From: an uncultured Methanomassiliicoccaceae archaeon
GTDB taxonomy: Archaea; Thermoplasmatota; Thermoplasmata; Methanomassiliicoccales; Methanomethylophilaceae
NCBI GenBank assembly: GCA_905187815.1
Contig: CAJJJM010000004.1
Span: forward strand, 1 to 64,000
DNA length: 64,000 nucleotides
Direction: 5' to 3'
The notes beneath the pieces were generated by a model. It saw nothing but the letters and a program-made list of their open reading frames with translations. It was not told the DNA's origin and did not search any database. This document shows positions 24,924 to 31,971 of the stretch, piece by piece. Made by a program: the position numbers and the translations under genes. Position 1 is the stretch's first letter, and the number at the start of each line of letters is the position of its first letter.

Positions 24924-26129
24924 TCAGTCTCCGACGTTGGCTGCCTCGATCGCCGCATCCAGCTCGGCCTGGAGCTCCGCCGGCAGACCGTTGATGCTTC
25001 CGGACAGGAATCCCCTGACGATCATGCTGACGGCCTCATCCTCGGTCAGACCCCTGGACATCAGATACTCGATCTGGTCCTGGGCGATCTTTCCGACGGC
25101 GGCCTCGTGGGTCATCTCGACATCCGCGATGTGGGCCTCGAGCTCGGGGACCGCATTCGTGGAGCCTCCGTCCTTCATGATGATGCTCCTGCACTCGAGG
25201 TGGGCCTTGGCCCCGGGGGCGTTTCCGACCAGGCGTCCGCGTGCGCACATGTGTCCGCCCATGGATATGCTCCTGCTGAGGATCTGCGCGCTGCTGTTGA
25301 TACCGTTCAGGTAGACGAGACCGCCTGTGTCGATGTCGGATCCCTCGTGGGCGATGCACATGGTGTTGTACATGGCCGTGGACCCGTCGCCGAGGGTGGC
25401 GGACGGGAAGCTCTGGAGGCTTCCCACGGGGTTGAGGATCACGTAGTTGTTGGTGTAGTTGGAGTTCTTTCCGACGACCGTGGCAGTCCTCGGCCTGACG
25501 CCGGTCTTCTTGCCCCAGCTGTGGATCATGGAGAACGACATGTTGGAGTTGTCCCCCACGTAGATCTCGGAGACACCGATGTGGAGGGCGTCGTTGGCGT
25601 GATGAGATGTGGAGCATCCTGAGATGATCTCCAGGGACGCGTTGTCGTCGACGATGATTAGGTTGTGGACGTTCTGGATGGTCTTGTCTGTCTTGATCAT
25701 CATGCATGTCTGGACGGGATCCTTGATGTGGTATCCGGATTTTACGTGGATGAAGTACCCGTCGGCGTCCTCGAGGTAGCTCTTGGCGGTGTACTTGTCC
25801 TTGGTGGGGTCCATGGCCTTCCACATGTAGTCCTTAACCCAGTCGTACTTTTCGAGGGCCTCCCTGGTGGACATGAGCTCCAGTCCCTCCTGCTGGGTCG
25901 AGTGGCAGTGGCTCATGCCGTTGTCCAGGAACATCAGTGTGCCGGAGCGGTTCATCTCGTCCGCGACGATGCCGACCTTCTCCATGTAGTCCTTGTACTC
26001 GGAGTCCTGCAGGTCGCTGATCTGCTCGGAGTCCCTTGCGCCCTCGTCGTAGTGCTCGAGGTCGATGTCCTCCCCGTACGCGCCCTTCTTGCTCAGGGCA
26101 TCCTTCACAGATTGATTATCGGCTGGCAT
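24924..26129 (-). CDS. sufB: Fe-S cluster scaffold SufB/SufD-family protein
   Basis: 401 residues. The SufBD beta-helix is recognisable from HIGVSEIYVGDNSNMSFSMIHSWG, ECRSIIMKDGGSTNAVPELEAH, and the end DVEMTHEAAVGKIAQDQIEYLMSRGLTE, which contains the ATPase-interacting core. In archaea SufB with SufC forms the minimal Suf scaffold that builds 4Fe-4S clusters. ATG 26129 lies within the last 25 bases of sufC, so the two are coupled; a GTG at 26138 is possible. Confidence 0.93.
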   Translation of the reverse strand: MPADNQSVKDALSKKGAYGEDIDLEHYDEGARDSEQISDLQDSEYKDYMEKVGIVADEMNRSGTLMFLDNGMSHCHSTQQEGLELMSTREALEKYDWVKDYMWKAMDPTKDKYTAKSYLEDADGYFIHVKSGYHIKDPVQTCMMIKTDKTIQNVHNLIIVDDNASLEIISGCSTSHHANDALHIGVSEIYVGDNSNMSFSMIHSWGKKTGVRPRTATVVGKNSNYTNNYVILNPVGSLQSFPSATLGDGSTAMYNTMCIAHEGSDIDTGGLVYLNGINSSAQILSRSISMGGHMCARGRLVGNAPGAKAHLECRSIIMKDGGSTNAVPELEAHIADVEMTHEAAVGKIAQDQIEYLMSRGLTEDEAVSMIVRGFLSGSINGLPAELQAELDAAIEAANVGD

Positions 26130-26854
26130 GTGTCGCACTCCCCGTATCCGTTCTCTCTGATCTCCTTCAGAAGGTCTCCGGGCCTGCCGGAGCAGTGGAT
26201 CCTTCCGTTCCTCATGACGTAGCCGCGGTCGGCTCCGATGTAGTCCATGATCTGGCCGGTGTGGGTGATGACCAGGGACGAAACGTGCCTCTGCTTGCCG
26301 GGACAGTTCCCGTCGTACAGGAGGTCGTGGACCTTCCTGCCGATGAGGTCGATGTTCTCCAGGTCGACTCCGGACTCCGGCTCGTCCAGGAGGATGAACT
26401 CGGGCTTCTGGGCTGTGAGCTGCAGGAGCTCGGACCTCTTGATCTCCCCTCCGGAGAAGCCCACGTTGACCTCCCTGTCGAGGAATCCCTGCATCTTGAA
26501 CTCGGGAGCCTTGCCGAGGATCTCCTCGCCGTTGGGCGAGGATGCCTTGATGAGGTCGCCGAGCTTGACCCCGAAGATGTTCGGGGGGCGCTGCATCATC
26601 ATGCCTATGCCCATCTTAGCACGCTGGTCCACGGTCTTGTCGGTGATGTCCTCTCCCTTGAACAGGATCTCGCCCTGGGTCACCTCGATGGAGCTGTAAC
26701 CCATGATCGTGGACATAAGCGTGGACTTCCCCGAGCCGTTGGGCCCGAAGAGCACACAGGTCTCCCCCTCGTTGACGGTGAGGTTGACGCCTTTCAGGAT
26801 CTCCCTCTCGCCTGCGCAGGCGTGGAGGTCGACCACCTTGAGCATTTCTGTCAT
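26105..26854 (-). CDS. sufC: Suf ABC-type ATPase
   Basis: 249 residues. Walker A GPNGSGKSTL, signature FSGGEIKRSELLQL, Walker B FILLDEPESGVDLEN (SufC-typical), and NCPGKQRHVSSLVITHTGQI in the switch region. It powers cluster assembly on SufB. AGGTGA ribosome site before the ATG. An 18-base element resembling one before the ferredoxin gene at 28494-29108 lies about 90 bases upstream. Confidence 0.95.
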   Translation of the reverse strand: MTEMLKVVDLHACAGEREILKGVNLTVNEGETCVLFGPNGSGKSTLMSTIMGYSSIEVTQGEILFKGEDITDKTVDQRAKMGIGMMMQRPPNIFGVKLGDLIKASSPNGEEILGKAPEFKMQGFLDREVNVGFSGGEIKRSELLQLTAQKPEFILLDEPESGVDLENIDLIGRKVHDLLYDGNCPGKQRHVSSLVITHTGQIMDYIGADRGYVMRNGRIHCSGRPGDLLKEIRENGYGECDTCQPIINL

Positions 26855-26943
26855 GTCTTCACCTTATACTAACGGCGTGAAACGTCTGATATTCTTTAAC
26901 CTTATGTTGGGCGCCGTCTAGACGCTGAACGTGGACGGTGTAC

Positions 26944-26961
26944 TTAACAATTGTTAGGACA
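26944..26961. promoter_or_regulatory. Palindromic element between sufC and an FMN reductase gene
   Basis: TTAACAATTGTTAGGACA contains the perfect 12-base palindrome TAACAATTGTTA (26945-26956). The minus-strand reading TGTCCTAACAATTGTTAA closely matches TGTCCTAACAACGTTAAC at 29138-29155, upstream of another Fe-S gene. A shared redox or iron regulator is a reasonable guess. Confidence 0.5.
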
Positions 26962-27076
26962 ACGGCCACCGCACAGCCAGGCACGCCACCGGTGGAATTG
27001 CCGCGGGCGAAACGGCGGTGAACGCCGCAGGATGGCGACCGATAGTGGCTTAATCGCACCGCCTCTACGCCCTCTC

Positions 27077-27658
27077 ATGAAGGTACTCGCTCTCAACGGA
27101 AGCCCCCGCCCGATAGGGAACACAAGCAACATCCTCCACGAAGTGGCGGACATGTTCGAAAGGGAGGGGATAGAGGTGGAGACGGTCTACCTCTACGAGT
27201 ACCAGTTCGTCAACTGCAACGTCTGCCTCACATGCGAGATCCGCGGTGACGGCAGATGCATCGACGAGGATGACGGGTTCAACGACCTCCTGGACAGGAT
27301 GAGGCAGGCGGACGGGATCGTCCTTGCCGCGCCCACATACGCCAATGCCTGCCCCAGCATGATGCAGACCTTCATGGAGCGTGCCGCACTGGTGTTCGGA
27401 AAGGGGGACCACGGTCTGAAGGGCAAGGTCGGAGGCGCATTCGCGGTATGCGGCCACGACGGGGCATCCCTCGTCTACAACCAGATGGTCGATTGGATGC
27501 TCATGAACCAAATGCTGGTATCAGGATCCTATCCCATGCCGATCGTCAGGGCCCTGAACTCCCCGCAGTACGAGGATGACAGGGAAGGGATGAAGGGAGT
27601 GCGCTCGATGGTCGAGGGCATGGTCTCCGCCATAATGCGTCTCAATGGATATGCCTGA
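27077..27658 (+). CDS. NAD(P)H-dependent FMN reductase/iron-sulfur flavoprotein-like
   Basis: 193 residues with flavodoxin-like fold: MKVLALNGSPRPIGNTSNIL (FMN phosphate loop), then CNVCLTCEIRGDGRC, a compact four-Cys cluster like that of archaeal iron-sulfur flavoproteins, and ADGIVLAAPTYANACPSMMQTFMER. Probably reduces FMN or passes electrons from ferredoxin. ATG 27077 is preferred because the upstream extension is unlike the family; GGCTTAATCGC about 25 bases before it may be the TATA box. Confidence 0.87.
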   Translation: MKVLALNGSPRPIGNTSNILHEVADMFEREGIEVETVYLYEYQFVNCNVCLTCEIRGDGRCIDEDDGFNDLLDRMRQADGIVLAAPTYANACPSMMQTFMERAALVFGKGDHGLKGKVGGAFAVCGHDGASLVYNQMVDWMLMNQMLVSGSYPMPIVRALNSPQYEDDREGMKGVRSMVEGMVSAIMRLNGYA

Positions 27659-27668
27659 ACCGGAAGAG

Positions 27669-27687
27669 GGGCGGCCGTGAGCCGCCC
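27669..27687. terminator. Hairpin between convergent genes
   Basis: GGGCGGC-CGTGA-GCCGCCC, a 7-bp GC stem, lies between the FMN reductase stop and the stop of the convergent Cys-motif protein gene. Likely shared terminator. Confidence 0.5.
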
Positions 27688-27694
27688 GCGTTGT

Positions 27695-28417
27695 TCAGAA
27701 GAAGAAGAAACCGCATCCTTCGGACACGGATATCTTGGCCACGGCCTCCATCCTGTCGACGGGACCGCTGTAGCGCCTGACCATCATCTTGCCCTCCTCG
27801 GGGAGCGCGGCTCTGAGCACCTCGACCTCCCTCAGGAGCTCCTTGGCGTCCTCCGAGGTGAACCTCCTCCCCTCCTTCACGGCATCCGGGACTGAGGCCA
27901 CGATCCCGCACCCGTGTCTGCCGGCGATCTCCGGGAGCAGGCTGTTGTCCGGTCCGAAGGCTCCGATGCATCCGCGTCCTTTGTCCCATGAAAGCGGACA
28001 GTTGGCGCACATCTCGTTCATCTCGTCGAAGGACAGCATGTCCCATCCGGTGAGGCGGTCCTCCGGAGATGCCTTGGATATGACCTCGTCCTTCACATCC
28101 CCGGGAAGGCCCTCTGTAGTGATCCATCCCGTGCAGACGCTCTCCGAGAGAGGTTCCAGGACGGCCCTGTCCTCCTCCTTCTTCACCTTGTCTATGTAGA
28201 TCGCATCGGTGTCGGGATTGATCCTGTTGCGTTTGATGAAGGCGTCCCAGTCGCCGACGGCCTGTCTCGCCGTTTCGAGGTCGACCTTCACATCGCGCTC
28301 CATGTACTGCTCGTAGCCCGTCGGATCGTCCAGGTGCACCTTGACGATGTTCGCGCGAAGCTCCCTGCACGGCGCGCTGGGCGCCTCCGTCTCACAGATT
28401 CCGATGTTGATTCCCAT
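27695..28417 (-). CDS. Cysteine-motif protein of unknown function
   Basis: 240 residues, not recognised. The middle has a striking cysteine set: MCANCPLSWDKGRGCIG and later RHGCGIVAS, after SESVCTGW, which could bind a metal or Fe-S cluster. The N-terminus carries two more Cys (GICETEAPSAPCRE), and the protein ends GCGFFFF. Other parts are acidic-helical. No membrane span. It lies just downstream of, and on the same strand as, the two-ferredoxin-type protein (77 bases apart), so a redox role is suggested by context only. Confidence 0.65.
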   Translation of the reverse strand: MGINIGICETEAPSAPCRELRANIVKVHLDDPTGYEQYMERDVKVDLETARQAVGDWDAFIKRNRINPDTDAIYIDKVKKEEDRAVLEPLSESVCTGWITTEGLPGDVKDEVISKASPEDRLTGWDMLSFDEMNEMCANCPLSWDKGRGCIGAFGPDNSLLPEIAGRHGCGIVASVPDAVKEGRRFTSEDAKELLREVEVLRAALPEEGKMMVRRYSGPVDRMEAVAKISVSEGCGFFFF

Positions 28418-28493
28418 GCCCTCACACTCTCTTCCGCCCGCAGGCGGCGCTGACGGACGATGGGCGGAGACGTTATAATGGCTTCCCGTGGAA

Positions 28494-29108
28494 TCAACGG
28501 AGGATCGAACCGCTGCGCGACACGACGGTCTCGATCACACGCACGTCGCGGCCGCAAGACTCCGCCGCCTCCCTGACGATCCGGGTCAGTGCGCTGCAGC
28601 AGGGGACCTCCATCCTCACGACCCTGACCTCGTCGACGGGGTTCTCCGAGAGGATCGCCCTGAGCTTTTCGAACCTGGAGCGCTCGTCCAGCTTCGGGCA
28701 TCCGATGATCACTGGATTGGATCCTATCATCCTGCGTCTGAAATCGTCCACGACGAAGGCGGCGCAGTCCGCGCCGATGACGAGCGTCCCTCTGAAGAAG
28801 TCCGACCTCGCTGGAACCAGGGCGATCTGGATGGGCCACTGGTATCCCGGATCGGCCATGAGGCAGGCGGACGGGTCGCTGTTGACCATCGACCTCCTCA
28901 CGGTGAGGTCCGTGGGTTCTGGATCCGAGAAGGATATGGCACCGCGGGGACAGGCTGGAAGGCAATCCCCGAGGCCGTCGCAGGCGTTCTCGCGGACCAA
29001 GGCCGCCTTGCCATCAACCAGTTCGATGGCCCCCTCATGGCATGCGGTGACGCACAGTCCGCAGCCGTCGCACTTCTCCCTGTCGATCGAGATCTTCCTT
29101 CCGAGCAT
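28494..29108 (-). CDS. 4Fe-4S protein with ferredoxin N-terminus and C-terminal cysteine domain
   Basis: 204 residues. Two ferredoxin clusters: CDGCGLCVTACHEGAI (last Cys followed by H, not P) and a second with an altered first motif, CDGLGDCLPACPRGAI. The C-terminal half (GADCAAFVVDDF, VIIGCPKLD, VEVPCCSALTRIV) matches a domain often fused to ferredoxins in anaerobes. The role is probably intracellular electron transfer with a C-terminal sensing or binding domain. Thirty bases upstream lies the element similar to that before sufC. Confidence 0.85.
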   Translation of the reverse strand: MLGRKISIDREKCDGCGLCVTACHEGAIELVDGKAALVRENACDGLGDCLPACPRGAISFSDPEPTDLTVRRSMVNSDPSACLMADPGYQWPIQIALVPARSDFFRGTLVIGADCAAFVVDDFRRRMIGSNPVIIGCPKLDERSRFEKLRAILSENPVDEVRVVRMEVPCCSALTRIVREAAESCGRDVRVIETVVSRSGSILR

Positions 29109-29137
29109 GCAATCGGGAAAAGCGGATACGTTAAAGA

Positions 29138-29155
29138 GTTAACGTTGTTAGGACA
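29138..29155. promoter_or_regulatory. Suf-like upstream element before the 4Fe-4S protein gene
   Basis: GTTAACGTTGTTAGGACA; read on the gene's strand it is TGTCCTAACAACGTTAAC, matching the first 11 bases of the sufC element exactly and the rest with one base missing. It ends about 30 bases before the ATG, where a repressor would block transcription. Confidence 0.5.
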
Positions 29156-29299
29156 GACGAAATCGCGGCATGGGTCACCGATCGTTCAAACATACAGCAA
29201 ATCGCTCTCATACCATCTATATAGAATATTAAGAAATATTGATTTTACATCATCAAACTATATATCTGTACTCACGGCTCCGAGACCGGTAGTTATAGG

Positions 29300-30544
29300 A
29301 TGCAATGCACCAGCCGTTTGGGAGTCGACGAGATGGAGCACCTCCAAGAGAGGTACGAGAGGGCGGAGGCCAGGATCGAGGAGGCCAAGGACCGCTATGA
29401 CCGCATGAGAGCCGTCGGCAGGATGTACGAGATGTCCTGGAAGAACCCGTATGCAGCATTCCGTGCGGGGGAGATCTCGGAGCTCGGTCTGTTCGGAAGG
29501 ACGTCTGACCATCTCGAGGCGGCGAACATGTACATGCGCGCCCACAGGCTGGGAGACACCAGGGCGACATGGAGGCTGATATCGGAGCACCCGTGCTCTG
29601 CAGATCCAGAGGAGGCCGACGCGAGGTCCGAGAGGCTGTTCATGGAGGCGGCCCTGCCGGTGCGCACCAGGAGGGCCGACGGATCCTGGCTTTTCGAACA
29701 GGACGACGGGTTTATGGAGGAGGCCGAGTCCAGAGCCGACGGGTCGGCATGGGTCAGAAGGATGCTGGCACATGCCAAGCATCTCGCCGGGGATTCCGGA
29801 TGCCGCCACTGGGCCGAGCTTTCCGCCAGGGACGGCGATGCAGCGTCCAGACGCATCCTGGCGGAGTGGCTCATCGACGATGCGTACCAGGCGGAGGATC
29901 CGGATGACGGGAGGAGATCCTTCGCGGAGGCCATGGCCATCCTGAACTCGTTGGACGATGACTGGAGGGCGCATCTGATCATGGGCAGGGAGACGTTCTG
30001 CTCCCGTTTCGCCGCCCGCGATGATGCCGTCGCCATTGACCACTTCCTGAGAGCGGTATCGCTTACCGGAGACCCCGATGGGAGGTCCGTGGTTCTCCCG
30101 TATCTGGAGTATTATGCTGCATCATCGGAGGGGCTCGGGCCTGAAACGAGGTGCCTCACCCGTTCTGGAAGGGCGTCGCACCCAGGGCCATCCCCACCGA
30201 TCCAATGTCCGTCGTTGGGCTGGAGCGCCGTCCCCGAGTGGGCGCTGCTTCTCAGTGTCACAAGGACGGCTCCCGATGGGACTACCGGGATGAGGGGCCA
30301 TTGCAACTCCAGGGGAGGGTTCGAGGATGGCATGTTCTCCATCGTCCCTGCAGTCTCGGACCCGCATCTCCCGGACAGGCCGGCATCCTTCTATTTCAAA
30401 CCGACCGGGCTCAGGATCGACCTGGGTGACGATGTGATGTCGATGACCGCCGTCCGCGAGGAGTTGGACGAGTCCGACCTGAGATGGGTGTTCCTCCTGT
30501 GCGTGGACAGTGTCAGGCGCTCGATAGGAGGTGATGCTGAATGA
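29300..30544 (+). CDS. Sel1/TPR-like repeat protein
   Basis: 414 residues. A helical N-terminus (EHLQERYERAEARIEEAKDRY) and then Sel1-like repeat text: AANMYMRAHRLGDTRATWRL, ADARSERLFMEAAL, RRILAEWLIDDAYQ. Such proteins scaffold protein complexes. The last ~70 residues (FEDGMFSIVPA ... FYFKPTGLRIDLGDD) form a separate conserved-looking domain. The region at about residues 285-340 is poor in helix formers; I considered a frameshift but reading resumes in frame. AT-rich promoter with TATATATC about 35 bases upstream. Overlaps the next gene by four bases. Confidence 0.68.
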   Translation: MQCTSRLGVDEMEHLQERYERAEARIEEAKDRYDRMRAVGRMYEMSWKNPYAAFRAGEISELGLFGRTSDHLEAANMYMRAHRLGDTRATWRLISEHPCSADPEEADARSERLFMEAALPVRTRRADGSWLFEQDDGFMEEAESRADGSAWVRRMLAHAKHLAGDSGCRHWAELSARDGDAASRRILAEWLIDDAYQAEDPDDGRRSFAEAMAILNSLDDDWRAHLIMGRETFCSRFAARDDAVAIDHFLRAVSLTGDPDGRSVVLPYLEYYAASSEGLGPETRCLTRSGRASHPGPSPPIQCPSLGWSAVPEWALLLSVTRTAPDGTTGMRGHCNSRGGFEDGMFSIVPAVSDPHLPDRPASFYFKPTGLRIDLGDDVMSMTAVREELDESDLRWVFLLCVDSVRRSIGGDAE

Positions 30545-31290
30545 AGCCTTCGAAGATCGCCGAGGCCGTGTCGAGGGGGTTGGACGGGGATCTGTCGATG
30601 TGGGACGACTGTCCGGAGAGGGCTGGCGACGGCTCTCCGACCAAGCGCATAGAGTTGGGTTCCGGGTTCACGCTGGGAAGCACCCAATCCGGATTCATCA
30701 TCTATCATGACGATGGGTTCTCGATGACGATGGATGTCCTCTCCCATGACGGGGGCATCTTCACCGGCCCAGACTCCGAGCTGGTCCTCAACGCTCTGGG
30801 GGCCAGAAGGGCACACGTGGAGCTCGATCCCGGGGAACTGGAGAGGTTCGTCAGGATGACCCTATTCGGGGACGGCAGCGAAAGCGGGCAGTTCATGCTC
30901 AGTGACGAGCTGCGCATCGATACCGACGAATGCGACGACTGTCCGTCGAGAGTCCTGTGCACGGTGTCATACTCCTCCTTCGACGGCAAGGCATCCTTCA
31001 CAGGGGAGGGCGAGGCCGTCTATCTTCCGGAGGGTCCCTCGGTCGTAGGTGACGGTTTCTCGCTCACGGTCCCGCTGGACCTGCTGACCCTGAGGAGGTT
31101 CAGGGAGAGGATGTACTCGAGCGACAGGGATACCAGGGCGTATCTCGGAACCGCTGTGTTCGACGGCGCATCGGATGCCGCATCATCCAGAAGGGCCGAG
31201 CTCTCGCGTGCGCTGGCTCTCTGCAGGCCAGGCTCCAGGATGGCGAGGTTGCCGAACGATTCCGACGATGCCGATCGTGGGGAATGGTGA
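30541..31290 (+). CDS. Acidic protein of unknown function, partner of the Sel1-like protein
   Basis: 249 residues, no family recognised. Predicted mainly beta, with short repeating strands (GSGFTLGSTQSGFIIYHDDG, FSMTMDVLSHDGG) and four scattered Cys, including DECDDCPSRVLC, which might bind zinc. No signal peptide or span. ATGA overlap with the preceding gene shows translational coupling, so the two probably form a complex. The gene converges on the TerB/BrxD operon. Confidence 0.62.
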   Translation: MKPSKIAEAVSRGLDGDLSMWDDCPERAGDGSPTKRIELGSGFTLGSTQSGFIIYHDDGFSMTMDVLSHDGGIFTGPDSELVLNALGARRAHVELDPGELERFVRMTLFGDGSESGQFMLSDELRIDTDECDDCPSRVLCTVSYSSFDGKASFTGEGEAVYLPEGPSVVGDGFSLTVPLDLLTLRRFRERMYSSDRDTRAYLGTAVFDGASDAASSRRAELSRALALCRPGSRMARLPNDSDDADRGEW

Positions 31291-31328
31291 ACGTCATCTC
31301 ACGTCACCGTGGCAAAGCATCTGAAGAA

Positions 31329-31348
31329 GCGACCGTACGAACGGTCGC
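31329..31348. terminator. Hairpin between the Sel1 operon and the TerB/BrxD operon
   Basis: GCGACCGT-ACGA-ACGGTCGC, an 8-bp perfect stem with a 4-base loop, between two convergent operons. No T-run; probable transcription boundary for both. Confidence 0.5.
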
Positions 31349-31395
31349 CAATGCCTAAGCGGCCACGATACGGAGCACGCTCGACGGCACCGGGA

Positions 31396-31971
31396 TCACA
31401 TGAAGGCGTATCTCGGCGATCTGTTCCTGGAGTTGTCCCGGAGGTCCCCGACCTGGATCGTCACCGCCTCGCGGGTCTCCTCGTCCATCATCTCGGGGAA
31501 GGATTCCAAGGCGTCGGCGATGGCGTCCAGCAGCTTGCATGCGTCCGATGTCCTGAGCTCGTCGGCAAGAATCTCCACCGTCTCTCCGAACTCGTCCATG
31601 AGGGCCATCTCGATGCTCATCTGGATCACCTCCGGCAGATCCTCGATGTTCGTGGTCCTGTCCCTGCGGCGCTCCATGCTGCTCGCGATCCCGTCCCTGA
31701 GGGCGTCCCAGGCGCGGGCCTCCACGTCGGACGTCTCGAAACCGGTGGATTCGTCGTAGCATGCGCCCATGAGGTCGATGAGCTCGTCGTCCCCTGCCAG
31801 GTCCGCGAGGGCCATGACGAGTCTGAGCTTGGCCTCCTCGGACATCCTGGGGAAGGTGCTCCTGAGGAGTGCCAGCGTCTCCTCGCTCGCCGGCTCCGGC
31901 TCGTCGAGGCACTCAGGCATCCAGTCGTCGTCTTCGTCGTAGTATTCGGAGCTGAGCTCATCGCGTCCCAT
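31396..31971 (-). CDS. Small acidic helical protein, last gene of the TerB-BrxD-helicase operon
   Basis: 191 residues, unrecognised. Very acidic N-terminus (SSEYYDEDDDWMPECLDEPE), then an all-helical body (FPRMSEEAKLRLVMALADLAGDDELIDLM; a pattern seen again at TRTSDACKLLDAIADAL) suggesting HEAT/ARM-like or TerB-like helices. It overlaps the helicase stop by 14 bases from ATG 31971; ATG 32001 would add 10 residues. Its place at the operon end hints at an accessory or inhibitory subunit (inference). Confidence 0.62.
   Translation of the reverse strand: MGRDELSSEYYDEDDDWMPECLDEPEPASEETLALLRSTFPRMSEEAKLRLVMALADLAGDDELIDLMGACYDESTGFETSDVEARAWDALRDGIASSMERRRDRTTNIEDLPEVIQMSIEMALMDEFGETVEILADELRTSDACKLLDAIADALESFPEMMDEETREAVTIQVGDLRDNSRNRSPRYAFM

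Noticed and set aside
30085..30345. Frameshift inside the Sel1-like gene
   Set aside because: Composition changes there, but the reading frame before and after is the same and the C-terminal domain is in phase, so no indel is needed.
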